59,002 bases of DNA from Sideroxydans lithotrophicus. Lineage in GTDB: Bacteria > Pseudomonadota > Gammaproteobacteria > Burkholderiales > Gallionellaceae. The stretch is from contig DYJI01000007.1 in assembly GCA_020723185.1 (NCBI GenBank), forward strand, positions 1-59,002. Direction: 5' to 3'. A model generated the notes under the pieces. The model saw only the letters and a list, made by a program, of their open reading frames with translations, had not been told where the DNA came from and did not search any database. Both the position numbers and the translations under genes were made by a program. Positions 7,463 to 16,146 of this stretch are shown here, piece after piece. Position 1 is the first letter of the stretch, and each line of letters opens with the position of its first letter.

Positions 7463-8188
7463 ATGAGCATGATCTTCGCAATCCTGTTCTATCTCGCGAC
7501 GTTGTTGTTCGTCGTGGGGTTGCTCTCCCGTATCAAACTCTATGCGCAGACACCTGCGCCGCTGAAGATCCCGACCACGCCCGCGCCCACCACGAAGACC
7601 GGTGTGGCTTTCCGCCTGACGCGCGAAGTGGTGTTCTTCGAAAGTCTGTTCAAAGCCAATCTGTGGACGTGGGCCGCCGGCTGGTTGTTCCACACCAGCC
7701 TGTTGCTGGTCACCCTGCGCCATCTGCGCTATTTCACCGATCCCGTGTGGGGTTGGGTCGCATTCATCCAGCCGTTCGGCATCTACGCGGGCATCACCAT
7801 GCTGCTGGGGCTGTGCGGGCTGTGGGCGCGCCGCCTGTTCGTCGAGCGCATCCGTTACATCTCCACCCCGTCCGACCATCTGTGGCTGGTCCTGCTCATC
7901 GTCATCGCGGTCACCGGCCTGCTGATGCAATTCGTCGCGCATACCGATGTGGTCGCCGTGAAGACCTACTTCCTCGGCCTGCTGCATCTCGACATCGGCT
8001 CGCTGCCGTCTGATGCGCTGCTGTTGCTGCACCTGTTCCTCGTTTTCGCACTCCTGGCGCTCTTCCCTCTAAGCAAGCTGTTACATGCACCAGGAGTCTT
8101 TTTTTCGCCCACCCGCAACCAGACCGACGATTGTCGCGAGCATCGCCACCTGAGTGCCTGGGCCGGCAAGTTGGAATCGGAGAAATAA
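7463..8188 (+). CDS. dsrM: DsrM membrane cytochrome b subunit
   Basis: DsrM, 241 residues, haem b membrane subunit of DsrMKJOP, related to NarI. About five hydrophobic helices are seen, beginning with IFAILFYLATLLFVVGLL; membrane histidines such as H71 (LFHTSL) and those in FVAHTD and LLLHLF are candidate haem ligands. It would exchange electrons between the quinone pool and DsrK, which is oxidised or reduced with DsrC. It ends one base before dsrK. Related to Isp1 at 38394. Confidence 0.93.
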   Translation: MSMIFAILFYLATLLFVVGLLSRIKLYAQTPAPLKIPTTPAPTTKTGVAFRLTREVVFFESLFKANLWTWAAGWLFHTSLLLVTLRHLRYFTDPVWGWVAFIQPFGIYAGITMLLGLCGLWARRLFVERIRYISTPSDHLWLVLLIVIAVTGLLMQFVAHTDVVAVKTYFLGLLHLDIGSLPSDALLLLHLFLVFALLALFPLSKLLHAPGVFFSPTRNQTDDCREHRHLSAWAGKLESEK

Positions 8189-8189
8189 G

Positions 8190-9719
8190 ATGGCTGACTA
8201 CACCGCACCAGCCTATCGCACCATCCCCATCGTCCCCGCGCTGAAGCCGGGCGCGATGGAAGGCAAGGGCCCCTTCATCGCCAACGACAAACACCAGGAA
8301 GCGCTGGGCTTCCCCGGCCAGCTGGTGGAAGACTGGCACGACAAGGCCATCGCCAAGATGGGCGATCTGCTGGGCAAGTTCCGCTCGCTGCGGGTCTACA
8401 TGGACGCCTGCGTGCATTGCGGTGCCTGTTCCGACAAGTGCCACTACTTCATCGGCACGCAGGATCCGAAGAACATGCCGGTGGCGCGTCAGGATCTGAT
8501 GCGCAGCATCTACCGCCGTTACTTCACCTTCGCCGGAAAATATTTCCCGAAACTGGTCGGCGCACGCGACCTGACTCGCGAGGTGCTGGACGAGTGGTAC
8601 AACTACTACCACCAGTGTTCCGAATGTCGCCGTTGCTCGGTGTTCTGCCCGTACGGCATCGACACCGCCGAAGTGACCATGGCTGCGCGTGAGATCCTTG
8701 CCTCGGTCGGCATGGGCCAGAAGTATTCCAACGAGATCATCGGCAAGGTGCACAAGATCGGCAACAACCTCGGCCTGCCCGAGCCGGCCCTGCGCGACAC
8801 GCTGGAAGGTCTGGAAGAGGACGTCAAGGAAGACACCGGTCTGGACATCAAATTCCCGCTGGATGTGAAGGGCGCAGAAGTGCTGCTGATCACACCGTCC
8901 GCCGATTTCTTCGCCGAACCGCACATCGACGGCCTGATCGGCTATGCGAAGGTGTTCCACGCCACCGGCACCAGCTGGACGCTGTCCTCGATGGCTTCCG
9001 AGGGCGCGAACTTCGGCATGTTCATCGGCAGCTATGAACAACTGCGCAAGATCGCGCTGCGCATCCGCGAGGCCGCGCTGGAACTGGGCGTGAAGCGCAT
9101 CGTGGTGGGCGAGTGCGGCCATGCCTGGCGCGTGGCGTACAGTTTCTGGAACACGCTGAGCGGCGTGGGCGACGGTGCGGACGAGACCGACCGCTTCGCA
9201 CAGATGCTGCAGAAGCAGCTCGATCACCGCTACAAGCAACCGACGCATATCTGCGAGTTCACCTGGGATCTGATCCAGCGCGACGCGCTGAAGTTCGACA
9301 AGTCCAAGAACGACAGATTCGTCATCACCATGCACGACTCGTGCAACGTGGCGCGCGGTTCGCGCATGGGCGACCTGCCGGGCGGACAGTTCGAGATCCC
9401 GCGCAACATCATCAAGGCGGTGGCCAACAACTTCGTCGAGATGGACGCGAACACCACGCGAGAGCGCACGTTCTGCTGCGGCGGCGGTGGCGGTTTGCTG
9501 ACCGACGACCTGATGGACTTGCGTGTGAAGGGGGCCCTGCCACGCATGGAGGTGTTGAATCAGGCCGTGCAGGAACATGGTGTGAACTACATGGCAGCCA
9601 TCTGCGCCATCTGCAAGACACAGTTTTCAAAGATCATGCCCGTCTACGGTTTCGACCGCAGGATGGTGGGCGGTGTACACCAGTTGGTCAGTAACGCGAT
9701 CATCTTGGGCGATAAGTAA
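8190..9719 (+). CDS. dsrK: DsrK HdrD-like iron-sulfur protein
   Basis: DsrK, 509 residues, cytoplasmic catalytic subunit of DsrMKJOP and proposed site of DsrC disulfide/trisulfide chemistry. Two [4Fe-4S] motifs (CVHCGACSDKC and CSECRRCSVFCPYG) are followed by the CCG-type noncubane cluster ligands: GECGHAW, DSCNVARG, CCGGGGG and CAIC. The start is the ATG at 8190 (MADYTAP), just after the dsrM stop. The hydrogenase protein at 36996 has the same architecture. Confidence 0.95.
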   Translation: MADYTAPAYRTIPIVPALKPGAMEGKGPFIANDKHQEALGFPGQLVEDWHDKAIAKMGDLLGKFRSLRVYMDACVHCGACSDKCHYFIGTQDPKNMPVARQDLMRSIYRRYFTFAGKYFPKLVGARDLTREVLDEWYNYYHQCSECRRCSVFCPYGIDTAEVTMAAREILASVGMGQKYSNEIIGKVHKIGNNLGLPEPALRDTLEGLEEDVKEDTGLDIKFPLDVKGAEVLLITPSADFFAEPHIDGLIGYAKVFHATGTSWTLSSMASEGANFGMFIGSYEQLRKIALRIREAALELGVKRIVVGECGHAWRVAYSFWNTLSGVGDGADETDRFAQMLQKQLDHRYKQPTHICEFTWDLIQRDALKFDKSKNDRFVITMHDSCNVARGSRMGDLPGGQFEIPRNIIKAVANNFVEMDANTTRERTFCCGGGGGLLTDDLMDLRVKGALPRMEVLNQAVQEHGVNYMAAICAICKTQFSKIMPVYGFDRRMVGGVHQLVSNAIILGDK

Positions 9720-9740
9720 CTTCAATCTGGAGGCATAGCG

Positions 9741-11714
9741 ATGTCGGCAACAATCGAAACCCCAAAAAATCTGACCTTCCGTCGTTACAAGGACGGCGAT
9801 AACAAGGTGAAGCGCTGGAACGAGAAGATCTTCCAGTCCAGCTATTCCTACAAGTGCCCGACCTATATCCAGTCCACACCGCCGTGCCAGGGCAGCTGCC
9901 CGGCCGGTGAGGACATCCGTGGTTATCTGGCCATCGTGCGCGGTACCGAGAAGGTGCCGATGGGCGCAGACGGCAAGACGCCCGTCATGCCATGGCAGGA
10001 ATATGCCTGGCGTCGCCTGACCGAAGCCAACCCGTTCCCGGCCGTCATGGGACGCGTCTGCCCGGCACCGTGCGAATCGGGCTGTAACCGCAACGAAGTG
10101 GAAGACCACGTCGGCATCAACTCCGTCGAGCACTTCCTCGGTGAATACGCGATCGCCAACAAGCTGAAGTTCAACAAGCCCAACGTCGCGCCGACCGGGA
10201 AGAAGATCGCCGTACTGGGCGGCGGCCCTGCAGGTCTGTCAGTGGCCTACCAGCTCACGCTGAAGGGCCATGAAGTCACCATCTTCGACGATCATGAGTT
10301 CCTCGGCGGCATGATGCGTTACGGCATCCCCGGTTTCCGTACCCCGCGCGACGTGCTGGACGCAGAGATCCAGCGCATCCTCGACCTGGGCGTGAAGACC
10401 CGCATGAAGTGCCACGTCGGCAAGGACATCACACTGGAACAGATCCGCAAGGAATTCGATGCGGTGTTCCTCGGCATGGGCGCACAGGCCGGCCGCGCCC
10501 TGCCGATCGCCGATTCCGATGCACCGAACGTGGTGACCGCGACCGCCTTCCTGAAGGCCTTCAACGACGGTCGTCTGCAGCATGTCGGCAAGCGCGTGGT
10601 GGTGGTCGGCGGTGGCGATACCTCCATCGACGTGGCGACCGTCGCCCGTCGTCTGGGCCATATCAGCCATGCCAACCCGACCGATACGGAGCTGGCGATC
10701 ACCGGCCAACTGGCACACGACGTGGCAGAGATATCCGCCAAGGAAGGTGCGGACGTCACGCTGACCTCCGTGTTCCCCATCGACAAGATGCAGGCCAACA
10801 AGCACGAGATCGAGCAGGCGCTGGCGGAAGGCATCGCCATCAAGGGCGGTCTGGTGCCGATCGGTATCAAGCGTGATGCTAACGGCCGTGCCACGGCGCT
10901 GCGCGTGATGCAGTGCGAGGCCAAGTTCGTCGGCAGCAAGCTGGAGATCAAGAACGTCGAAGGCAGCGAACAGGACATCGAAGCCGACCTGATCGTGTCC
11001 GCGATCGGACAGGCGGTCGATTTCACCGGTCTGGAAGAGTTCAACAACGGCAAGGGTGCAGTGTCCACCGACCGCAACTATGTGGTGAACGGACAGAAGG
11101 GCGTGTTCGCCGGCGGCGACGTGATCCGTCCGCACCTGCTGACCACCGCCATCGGCCACGGCTCCATCGCCGCTGACGGCATCCACAACTTCCTGCTGGG
11201 TATCGACCTGGAGAAGCGTCCCAAGATCGACGCGCACCAGTTCGACCTGATGCGCAAGCTGGCGGAGAAGGGTATCGAGATCAAGGAGAACCACGAACCG
11301 CTGCGCGGCACTTGCAACACCAATATCGCCGTGCACAACTTCGACAACCGTTCGGACCGCTACATCATCCCGCACGACAAGCTGTTCCTGGGCCACTTCG
11401 GTTTCACACCGCGCAACGTCCGCAACGTCATCACGCTGGACAAGGAGAGCGCGCTGGGCAACTTCCAGGATCGTCTGGGTGTGCTGGGCGAGAAGGAGGC
11501 CGTCTCGGAGGCCAAGCGTTGCATGAGTTGCGGCATGTGCTTCGAATGTGACAACTGCGTGGTTTACTGCCCGCAGACCGCCGTGTCGCGCGTCAAGAAG
11601 TCCGAAGCGACACTCGGCCGCTATGTCACGACCGACTACGACAAGTGCATCGGCTGCCACATCTGTGCCGATGTTTGCCCGACGGGTTATATCCAGATGG
11701 GTCTGGGTGAGTAA
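9741..11714 (+). CDS. dsrL: DsrL NAD(P)H:acceptor oxidoreductase
   Basis: DsrL, 657 residues, GltD-like flavoprotein that links DsrAB to the NAD(P) pool. Order: N-terminal iron-sulfur segment (CPTYIQSTPPCQGSC), FAD site GGGPAGLSVAYQL near residue 158, NAD(P) site VVVGGGDTSID, and a C-terminal 2[4Fe-4S] ferredoxin domain (CMSCGMCFECDNCVVYC and CIGCHICADVC). Presence of dsrL between dsrK and dsrJ is typical of sulfur oxidisers. The stop is six bases before the dsrJ ATG. Confidence 0.95.
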   Translation: MSATIETPKNLTFRRYKDGDNKVKRWNEKIFQSSYSYKCPTYIQSTPPCQGSCPAGEDIRGYLAIVRGTEKVPMGADGKTPVMPWQEYAWRRLTEANPFPAVMGRVCPAPCESGCNRNEVEDHVGINSVEHFLGEYAIANKLKFNKPNVAPTGKKIAVLGGGPAGLSVAYQLTLKGHEVTIFDDHEFLGGMMRYGIPGFRTPRDVLDAEIQRILDLGVKTRMKCHVGKDITLEQIRKEFDAVFLGMGAQAGRALPIADSDAPNVVTATAFLKAFNDGRLQHVGKRVVVVGGGDTSIDVATVARRLGHISHANPTDTELAITGQLAHDVAEISAKEGADVTLTSVFPIDKMQANKHEIEQALAEGIAIKGGLVPIGIKRDANGRATALRVMQCEAKFVGSKLEIKNVEGSEQDIEADLIVSAIGQAVDFTGLEEFNNGKGAVSTDRNYVVNGQKGVFAGGDVIRPHLLTTAIGHGSIAADGIHNFLLGIDLEKRPKIDAHQFDLMRKLAEKGIEIKENHEPLRGTCNTNIAVHNFDNRSDRYIIPHDKLFLGHFGFTPRNVRNVITLDKESALGNFQDRLGVLGEKEAVSEAKRCMSCGMCFECDNCVVYCPQTAVSRVKKSEATLGRYVTTDYDKCIGCHICADVCPTGYIQMGLGE

Positions 11715-11720
11715 CGCGAC

Positions 11721-12218
11721 ATGAACCTACTGCGCGATCAATCTGCTGCGTTGCGTACTCGCTCGCCACTCGCCTACCTGCAAGGTATGTCTCGCGGCTC
11801 GCTCCGTCGCGCCTTGCATATTGATCTGCTCGCGACGGTTCCTGCTCGCGTTACCAGCGCCTTGTTGTTAGTGCTGGTGTGTGTCGCACAGCCGTCCTAT
11901 GCAGTAGAGGCGCAGCCCAAGCTGGACATCGGCAAGGGCGGACAGTGCGTGGAAGATACGCAGTGGATGCGCAAGAACCACATGCACCTGCTCAAGCACG
12001 GGCGCGATGATGCGTTGCGTCTGGGCATCCGTGACGAGAAGCACAGTCTGAAGACCTGCATCGAGTGTCATGCCAGCACCAAGGATGACAGTGTGACCGC
12101 GCGTGCGGACAGCTTCTGCGTCGGTTGTCACAAGTACGAAGCAGTGAAGCTTGATTGCTTCGAGTGCCATTCCGGCACGCGCAAGAGTGCGTGGCTGCAA
12201 CAGAGGAACGCGAAATGA
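11721..12218 (+). CDS. dsrJ: DsrJ periplasmic triheme cytochrome c
   Basis: DsrJ, 165 residues as read from 11721, electron-transfer subunit of DsrMKJOP facing the periplasm. Three haem c sites are visible: CIECH, CVGCH and CFECH. A signal segment (about residues 42-61, SALLLVLVCVAQPSYA) precedes them and may act as anchor. The N terminus is odd: about 40 residues before the hydrophobic core are encoded by a palindromic repeat (11736-11826), so this end is longer and more arginine-rich than usual. The alternative start M23 at 11787 also lies inside the repeat. Its stop overlaps the dsrO ATG. Confidence 0.9.
   Translation: MNLLRDQSAALRTRSPLAYLQGMSRGSLRRALHIDLLATVPARVTSALLLVLVCVAQPSYAVEAQPKLDIGKGGQCVEDTQWMRKNHMHLLKHGRDDALRLGIRDEKHSLKTCIECHASTKDDSVTARADSFCVGCHKYEAVKLDCFECHSGTRKSAWLQQRNAK
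11736..11826. repeat. Imperfect palindromic repeat element within the dsrJ 5' end
   Basis: About 91 bases flanked by inverted ends GATCAATCTGC (11736-11746) and GCATATTGATC (11816-11826; 10 of 11 match as inverted copies). In the centre TACCTGCAAGGTA (11775-11787) forms a five-base stem with a three-base loop. The arms between are CG-rich and partly complementary. The layout is that of short intergenic palindromic repeats common in betaproteobacteria; family assignment was not tested. Confidence 0.6.
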
Positions 12219-12931
12219 GCGACATGGACATGGATCGTCGTAACTTCCTCAAGACCTCGGTCGGCGCGGCGGCGGTCGCGATCGCGCCGGGCATGATGTT
12301 GTATTCGGTCGCGCAGGCCAAGGGCGAAGGCGCATCGAGCAAGGTGCGCTGGGGGATGCTGATCGACACCAACCAGTGCAAGCCCGGCTGCAACGATTGT
12401 GTCACTGCCTGTAACAACGAGAACGGATTGTCCGGAGAGACCAAGGCCACCGACTCTCAATGGATACGCAAGATCGACATCAAGGACATCAGCACCGGCC
12501 GCGAGATCTCGCTGCCGATGATGTGCCAGCACTGCGAGCATCCGCCCTGTGTGGACGTGTGCCCGACCAATGCTTCCATGAAACGTGCGGACGGCATCGT
12601 GCTGGTCGACAAACACCGCTGCATCGGCTGCCGTTACTGCATGATGGCCTGCCCGTACAAGGCGCGTTCCTTCGTGCACGAACCGCTGACCGGCCAGAAC
12701 CCGGACGTGCCGCGCGGCAAAGGTACGGTCGAGAGTTGCACGCTGTGCGTGCATCGTATCGACGTGGGCGGCAAGCCGGCCTGTTCCGAAGCCTGCCCGA
12801 ACCAGGCGATAGTGTTCGGCGATCTGAACGATGAGAACAGCGAGATCGCCCAAAAGGTGCGCAGCGTAGCATCGGTGCAGGTGCGTGCCGATCTGCGTCT
12901 GAACCCCGGCGTCCGTTACCAGGGAATTTGA
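12215..12931 (+). CDS. dsrO: DsrO periplasmic iron-sulfur protein
   Basis: DsrO, 238 residues, ferredoxin-like subunit of DsrMKJOP exported by the Tat system (DRRNFLKTS at residues 7-15). Four [4Fe-4S] ligand groups are seen: CKPGCNDCVTAC, CQHCEHPPCVDVC, CIGCRYCMMAC and CTLCVHRI...CSEAC. It passes electrons between DsrJ and the quinone-reactive DsrP. The ATG at 12215 overlaps the dsrJ stop (ATGA), which fixes the start. Confidence 0.95.
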   Translation: MSDMDMDRRNFLKTSVGAAAVAIAPGMMLYSVAQAKGEGASSKVRWGMLIDTNQCKPGCNDCVTACNNENGLSGETKATDSQWIRKIDIKDISTGREISLPMMCQHCEHPPCVDVCPTNASMKRADGIVLVDKHRCIGCRYCMMACPYKARSFVHEPLTGQNPDVPRGKGTVESCTLCVHRIDVGGKPACSEACPNQAIVFGDLNDENSEIAQKVRSVASVQVRADLRLNPGVRYQGI

Positions 12932-12933
12932 CC

Positions 12934-14124
12934 ATGTCTTCCACACCCACACTAGAATCCCTGCAATTCAAGAACCGTCTGTACTGGCTGTTGCTCGCCA
13001 TCGGCGGACTGGTCGCTGCCGCCGGCATGTATGCCGTGCACCTGATGGAGCATCACGGCCACATCATCACCGGCATGAACAACCAGATCGTGTGGGGCAT
13101 GCCGCATGTGTTCGCCATCTTCCTGATCGTGGCTGCTTCCGGTGTGCTCAACGTCGCCTCCATAGGCTCGGTGTTCGGCAAGGCCATCTACAAGGCGCGC
13201 GCCCCGCTGGCCAGCCTGCTTTCCATCGCAATGCTGGCGGGCGGTCTGACCGTTCTGATGCTGGACCTCGGCCGTCCCGACCGCATCATCGTCGCCGCCA
13301 CCAACTACAACCTGACCTCGGTGTTCGCCTGGAACGTGCTGCTGTATTCCGGCATGGTCGGTCTGGTCGTGGTCTACCTGTGGACCATGATGGAGCGCCG
13401 CATGAACCCGTACAACAAGGCCGCCGGTATCGGCGTGTTCGTGTGGCGCTTCGTGCTGACCACCGGTACCGGCCTGATCTTCGCCTTCCTCACCGCACGC
13501 CAGGCCTACGGCTCCGCGTTGCTGCCGCCGATGTTCATCGTGCTGTCCTTCGCATGGGGCATGGCGGTGTTCCATCTGGTGCAGACCAGCATCTACATGT
13601 GGAACGAGAAGGTCATCGATCCAGCCATCCTGCAGCGCAAGAAACACCTGCTCGGCGTGTTCGTGCTCGGCTCGCTGTACATGGTCGCCACCTACCATCT
13701 GACCAACGCCTATTTCTCGCAGCAGCAGGGATTCGAACGCTTCATCCTGCTGGATGGCGGCATCTACCCGTCGCTGTTCTGGTGGGGCTACGTGCTGCTG
13801 GGGAACGTGCTGCCGCTGGTCCTGTTGTACGCACCGGGCATCCAGCGCGACCGCTGGGCGGCGCTGGCTGCCTTGCTCATCATCCTCGGCGGGTTCGCAC
13901 TGCTGTATGTGTTCATCATCGGTGGGCAGGCCTGGCCGCTCAACCTGTTCCCCGGTTATGAAGTGAGCAGTACTTTCGCGGATGGTCAGATCAGCGCCTA
14001 TAGCCCCTCGATCTACGAGTTCCTGCTGGGCCTGGGTGGATTGTCCATCGCCTTCCTCATCACCACCGTCAGCGTACGTGTGCTGAACTTCATGCCGCAG
14101 GACAAGCCGTATATCGCGGACTGA
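12934..14124 (+). CDS. dsrP: DsrP NrfD-type membrane quinone subunit
   Basis: DsrP, 396 residues, NrfD/PsrC-family integral membrane protein with about ten hydrophobic helices. It exchanges electrons with quinones in DsrMKJOP. I choose the ATG at 12934 (MSSTPTLESLQF); an in-frame TTG at 12928 would overlap dsrO. No cofactor motifs, as usual for the family. Confidence 0.94.
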   Translation: MSSTPTLESLQFKNRLYWLLLAIGGLVAAAGMYAVHLMEHHGHIITGMNNQIVWGMPHVFAIFLIVAASGVLNVASIGSVFGKAIYKARAPLASLLSIAMLAGGLTVLMLDLGRPDRIIVAATNYNLTSVFAWNVLLYSGMVGLVVVYLWTMMERRMNPYNKAAGIGVFVWRFVLTTGTGLIFAFLTARQAYGSALLPPMFIVLSFAWGMAVFHLVQTSIYMWNEKVIDPAILQRKKHLLGVFVLGSLYMVATYHLTNAYFSQQQGFERFILLDGGIYPSLFWWGYVLLGNVLPLVLLYAPGIQRDRWAALAALLIILGGFALLYVFIIGGQAWPLNLFPGYEVSSTFADGQISAYSPSIYEFLLGLGGLSIAFLITTVSVRVLNFMPQDKPYIAD

Positions 14125-14143
14125 TCCTGCAGGAAAGGCTGCC

Positions 14144-15550
14144 ATGAACCGCATGCTGATCTCGGCAGCACACAAATCCTCCGGCAAGACCATGGTCAGC
14201 ATCGGCCTGTGCGCGGCGCTCGCCGCGCGCGGCCATGCCGTGCAGCCGTTCAAGAAGGGCCCGGACTACATCGACCCGATGTGGCTGGGTCAGGCCGCAG
14301 GGCATCCCTGCCGTAACCTCGACCTGTACCTGATGGAGAACGACGATGTCGTGGCCACCTTCGCACGTCATGCCTCCGAGGTGAATCTGGTCGAGGGCAA
14401 CAAGGGTCTGTTTGACGGTCTCGCGCTGGACGGCAGCAACAGCAACGCCGCGCTGGCCAAGCTGCTCGACCTGCCGGTGATCCTGGTCATCGACGCGCGC
14501 GGCATGACGCGCGGCATCGCACCGCTGATCCTTGGTTACCAAGCCTTCGACAAGGACATCGATATCGCGGGCGTCATCCTCAACAATCTGGGCGGCAAAC
14601 GTCACGAATCCAAGCTGCGCGAAGTCATCGAGCATTACACCGATGTGCCGGTGATCGGTGCCATCCAGCATGACGAACGCCTGTCCATCGTCGAGCGTCA
14701 TCTGGGCCTGATGCCCAGCAACGAATCGCATGTGGCCAATGCCAAGATCAAACAGATCGGCGAGGCCATCGCCGAACAGGTCGATCTGGACAAGCTGCTG
14801 GCGTTGACCAACAAAGAACCGTTACCCGTTCCGCACAAGGCGACGGTGAGTGCCTTGCCGTGCGGAGACAAGGTGCGCATCGCCATCGCGCGCGACCGTG
14901 CCTTCGGTTTCTACTATGCGGACGACCTCGACGCGCTGGAAGCAGCGGGGGCCGAACTGGTGCCGTTCGATGCCTTGCGCGATGCGCATCTGCCCGAGGT
15001 GGATGGGCTCTATATCGGCGGCGGATTCCCCGAGACCTGCGCTGCCGAACTGGAAGCGAACACGGCCCTGCGCGGCGAGATCAGGCAGGCCATCGCCAAC
15101 GGCATGCCGGCCTATGCCGAGTGCGGCGGGCTGATGTATCTGTCGCGCAGCATCGCCTACGAGGGTCGCACCTTCGACATGGTCGGCGCCATCCCCGGTG
15201 ACGTGAAGATGCATGCCAAGCCTGTCGGCCGCGGTTATGTGCACCTCAAGGAGGATGCGGAACATCCCTGGCCACGCCCCGATGCACCGGCCAAACAGAT
15301 CAAGGCACACGAGTTCCACTATTCGAGTCTGGAGAACCTACCAAAGGACAGTCGCTTCGCTTACCATGTGGCGCGCGGTTACGGCATCGACGGGGAGCGC
15401 GACGGTATCATCGTCAACAACCTGTTGGCCTCCTACACGCATCTGCGCACTATCGGTAGCTGCTACTGGGCGACCCGCTTCGTCGGATTCATCCGCCGTT
15501 GCAAGGGGGATGCCCTGAACTCAATCTCCATTAAAGAGAAGAAAAAATGA
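14144..15550 (+). CDS. dsrN: DsrN siroheme amidase (CbiA/CobB-like)
   Basis: DsrN, 468 residues, glutamine-dependent amidotransferase resembling cobyrinic acid a,c-diamide synthase, believed to convert siroheme to the amidated form used by DsrAB. The N-terminal ATPase part has HKSSGKT (P-loop-like) and GPDYIDPMW; the C-terminal glutaminase part has the AECGGLMYL nucleophile motif. A short lysine-rich tail (SIKEKKK) follows. Its last codons overlap the next gene (ATGA). Confidence 0.94.
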   Translation: MNRMLISAAHKSSGKTMVSIGLCAALAARGHAVQPFKKGPDYIDPMWLGQAAGHPCRNLDLYLMENDDVVATFARHASEVNLVEGNKGLFDGLALDGSNSNAALAKLLDLPVILVIDARGMTRGIAPLILGYQAFDKDIDIAGVILNNLGGKRHESKLREVIEHYTDVPVIGAIQHDERLSIVERHLGLMPSNESHVANAKIKQIGEAIAEQVDLDKLLALTNKEPLPVPHKATVSALPCGDKVRIAIARDRAFGFYYADDLDALEAAGAELVPFDALRDAHLPEVDGLYIGGGFPETCAAELEANTALRGEIRQAIANGMPAYAECGGLMYLSRSIAYEGRTFDMVGAIPGDVKMHAKPVGRGYVHLKEDAEHPWPRPDAPAKQIKAHEFHYSSLENLPKDSRFAYHVARGYGIDGERDGIIVNNLLASYTHLRTIGSCYWATRFVGFIRRCKGDALNSISIKEKKK

Positions 15551-16146
15551 ACTCAAGCCTGTATCAGGCCGCAATCGCGGCATTCGACAAAGCTAATTCC
15601 GAAGACCCCAACCTGGAAGTGTTCGAGGGCAAGACTTGGCCGAAGGAACTGCTGTACGCACAGCGCATGACCGATATGCAGGAGCGTTTCGCGCCCGATG
15701 CATCGGAAGCCGTGAAGCTGGCCTGCCGCGCACAGCACATCCAGCGCTGGAAGAGTCCGCGCAGCGACTACCCGATGGACAAGAAGGGTTACATGCTGTG
15801 GCGCACCAACCTGTACAAGTTCCACGCCGAGACGGCAGGTAGCCTGATGAAGGAAGTGGGCTACGACGACGAGATGATCGCACGCGTGAAGACCATCGTC
15901 GGCAAGAAGGACCTGAAGACAAATCCCGAGACGCAGTTGATGGAAGACGTGGTCGACCTGTGCTTCATCGAACACTACATGCTGCACTTCGCCGAACAGA
16001 AGCCGGACTACGACGAAGCCAAGTGGATCCTCATCATCAAGAAGACCTGGGACAAGATGTCCGACAGCGCCCACCAATTCGCACTGGCTGGCAAGATCAA
16101 GCTGCCGGAGCCGCTGGTGCCGCTGATCCTGAAGGCGATCCAGTAA
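15547..16146 (+). CDS. DUF4202 family protein
   Basis: 199-residue soluble protein of the DUF4202 type, with conserved histidine and acidic patches (RAQHIQRWKSPRSDYP, YKFHAETAG, CFIEHYMLHF) that look like a helical metal-binding, HD-like fold. Function unknown. It overlaps dsrN by four bases and its stop is directly followed by the cysG ATG, so it is translated between the two siroheme-handling proteins; a part in siroheme handling or DsrAB assembly is a guess from context. Confidence 0.85.
   Translation: MNSSLYQAAIAAFDKANSEDPNLEVFEGKTWPKELLYAQRMTDMQERFAPDASEAVKLACRAQHIQRWKSPRSDYPMDKKGYMLWRTNLYKFHAETAGSLMKEVGYDDEMIARVKTIVGKKDLKTNPETQLMEDVVDLCFIEHYMLHFAEQKPDYDEAKWILIIKKTWDKMSDSAHQFALAGKIKLPEPLVPLILKAIQ

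Noticed and set aside
12928-12933. TTG at 12928 as dsrP start
   Set aside because: It overlaps dsrO and an ATG follows six bases later with normal spacing.
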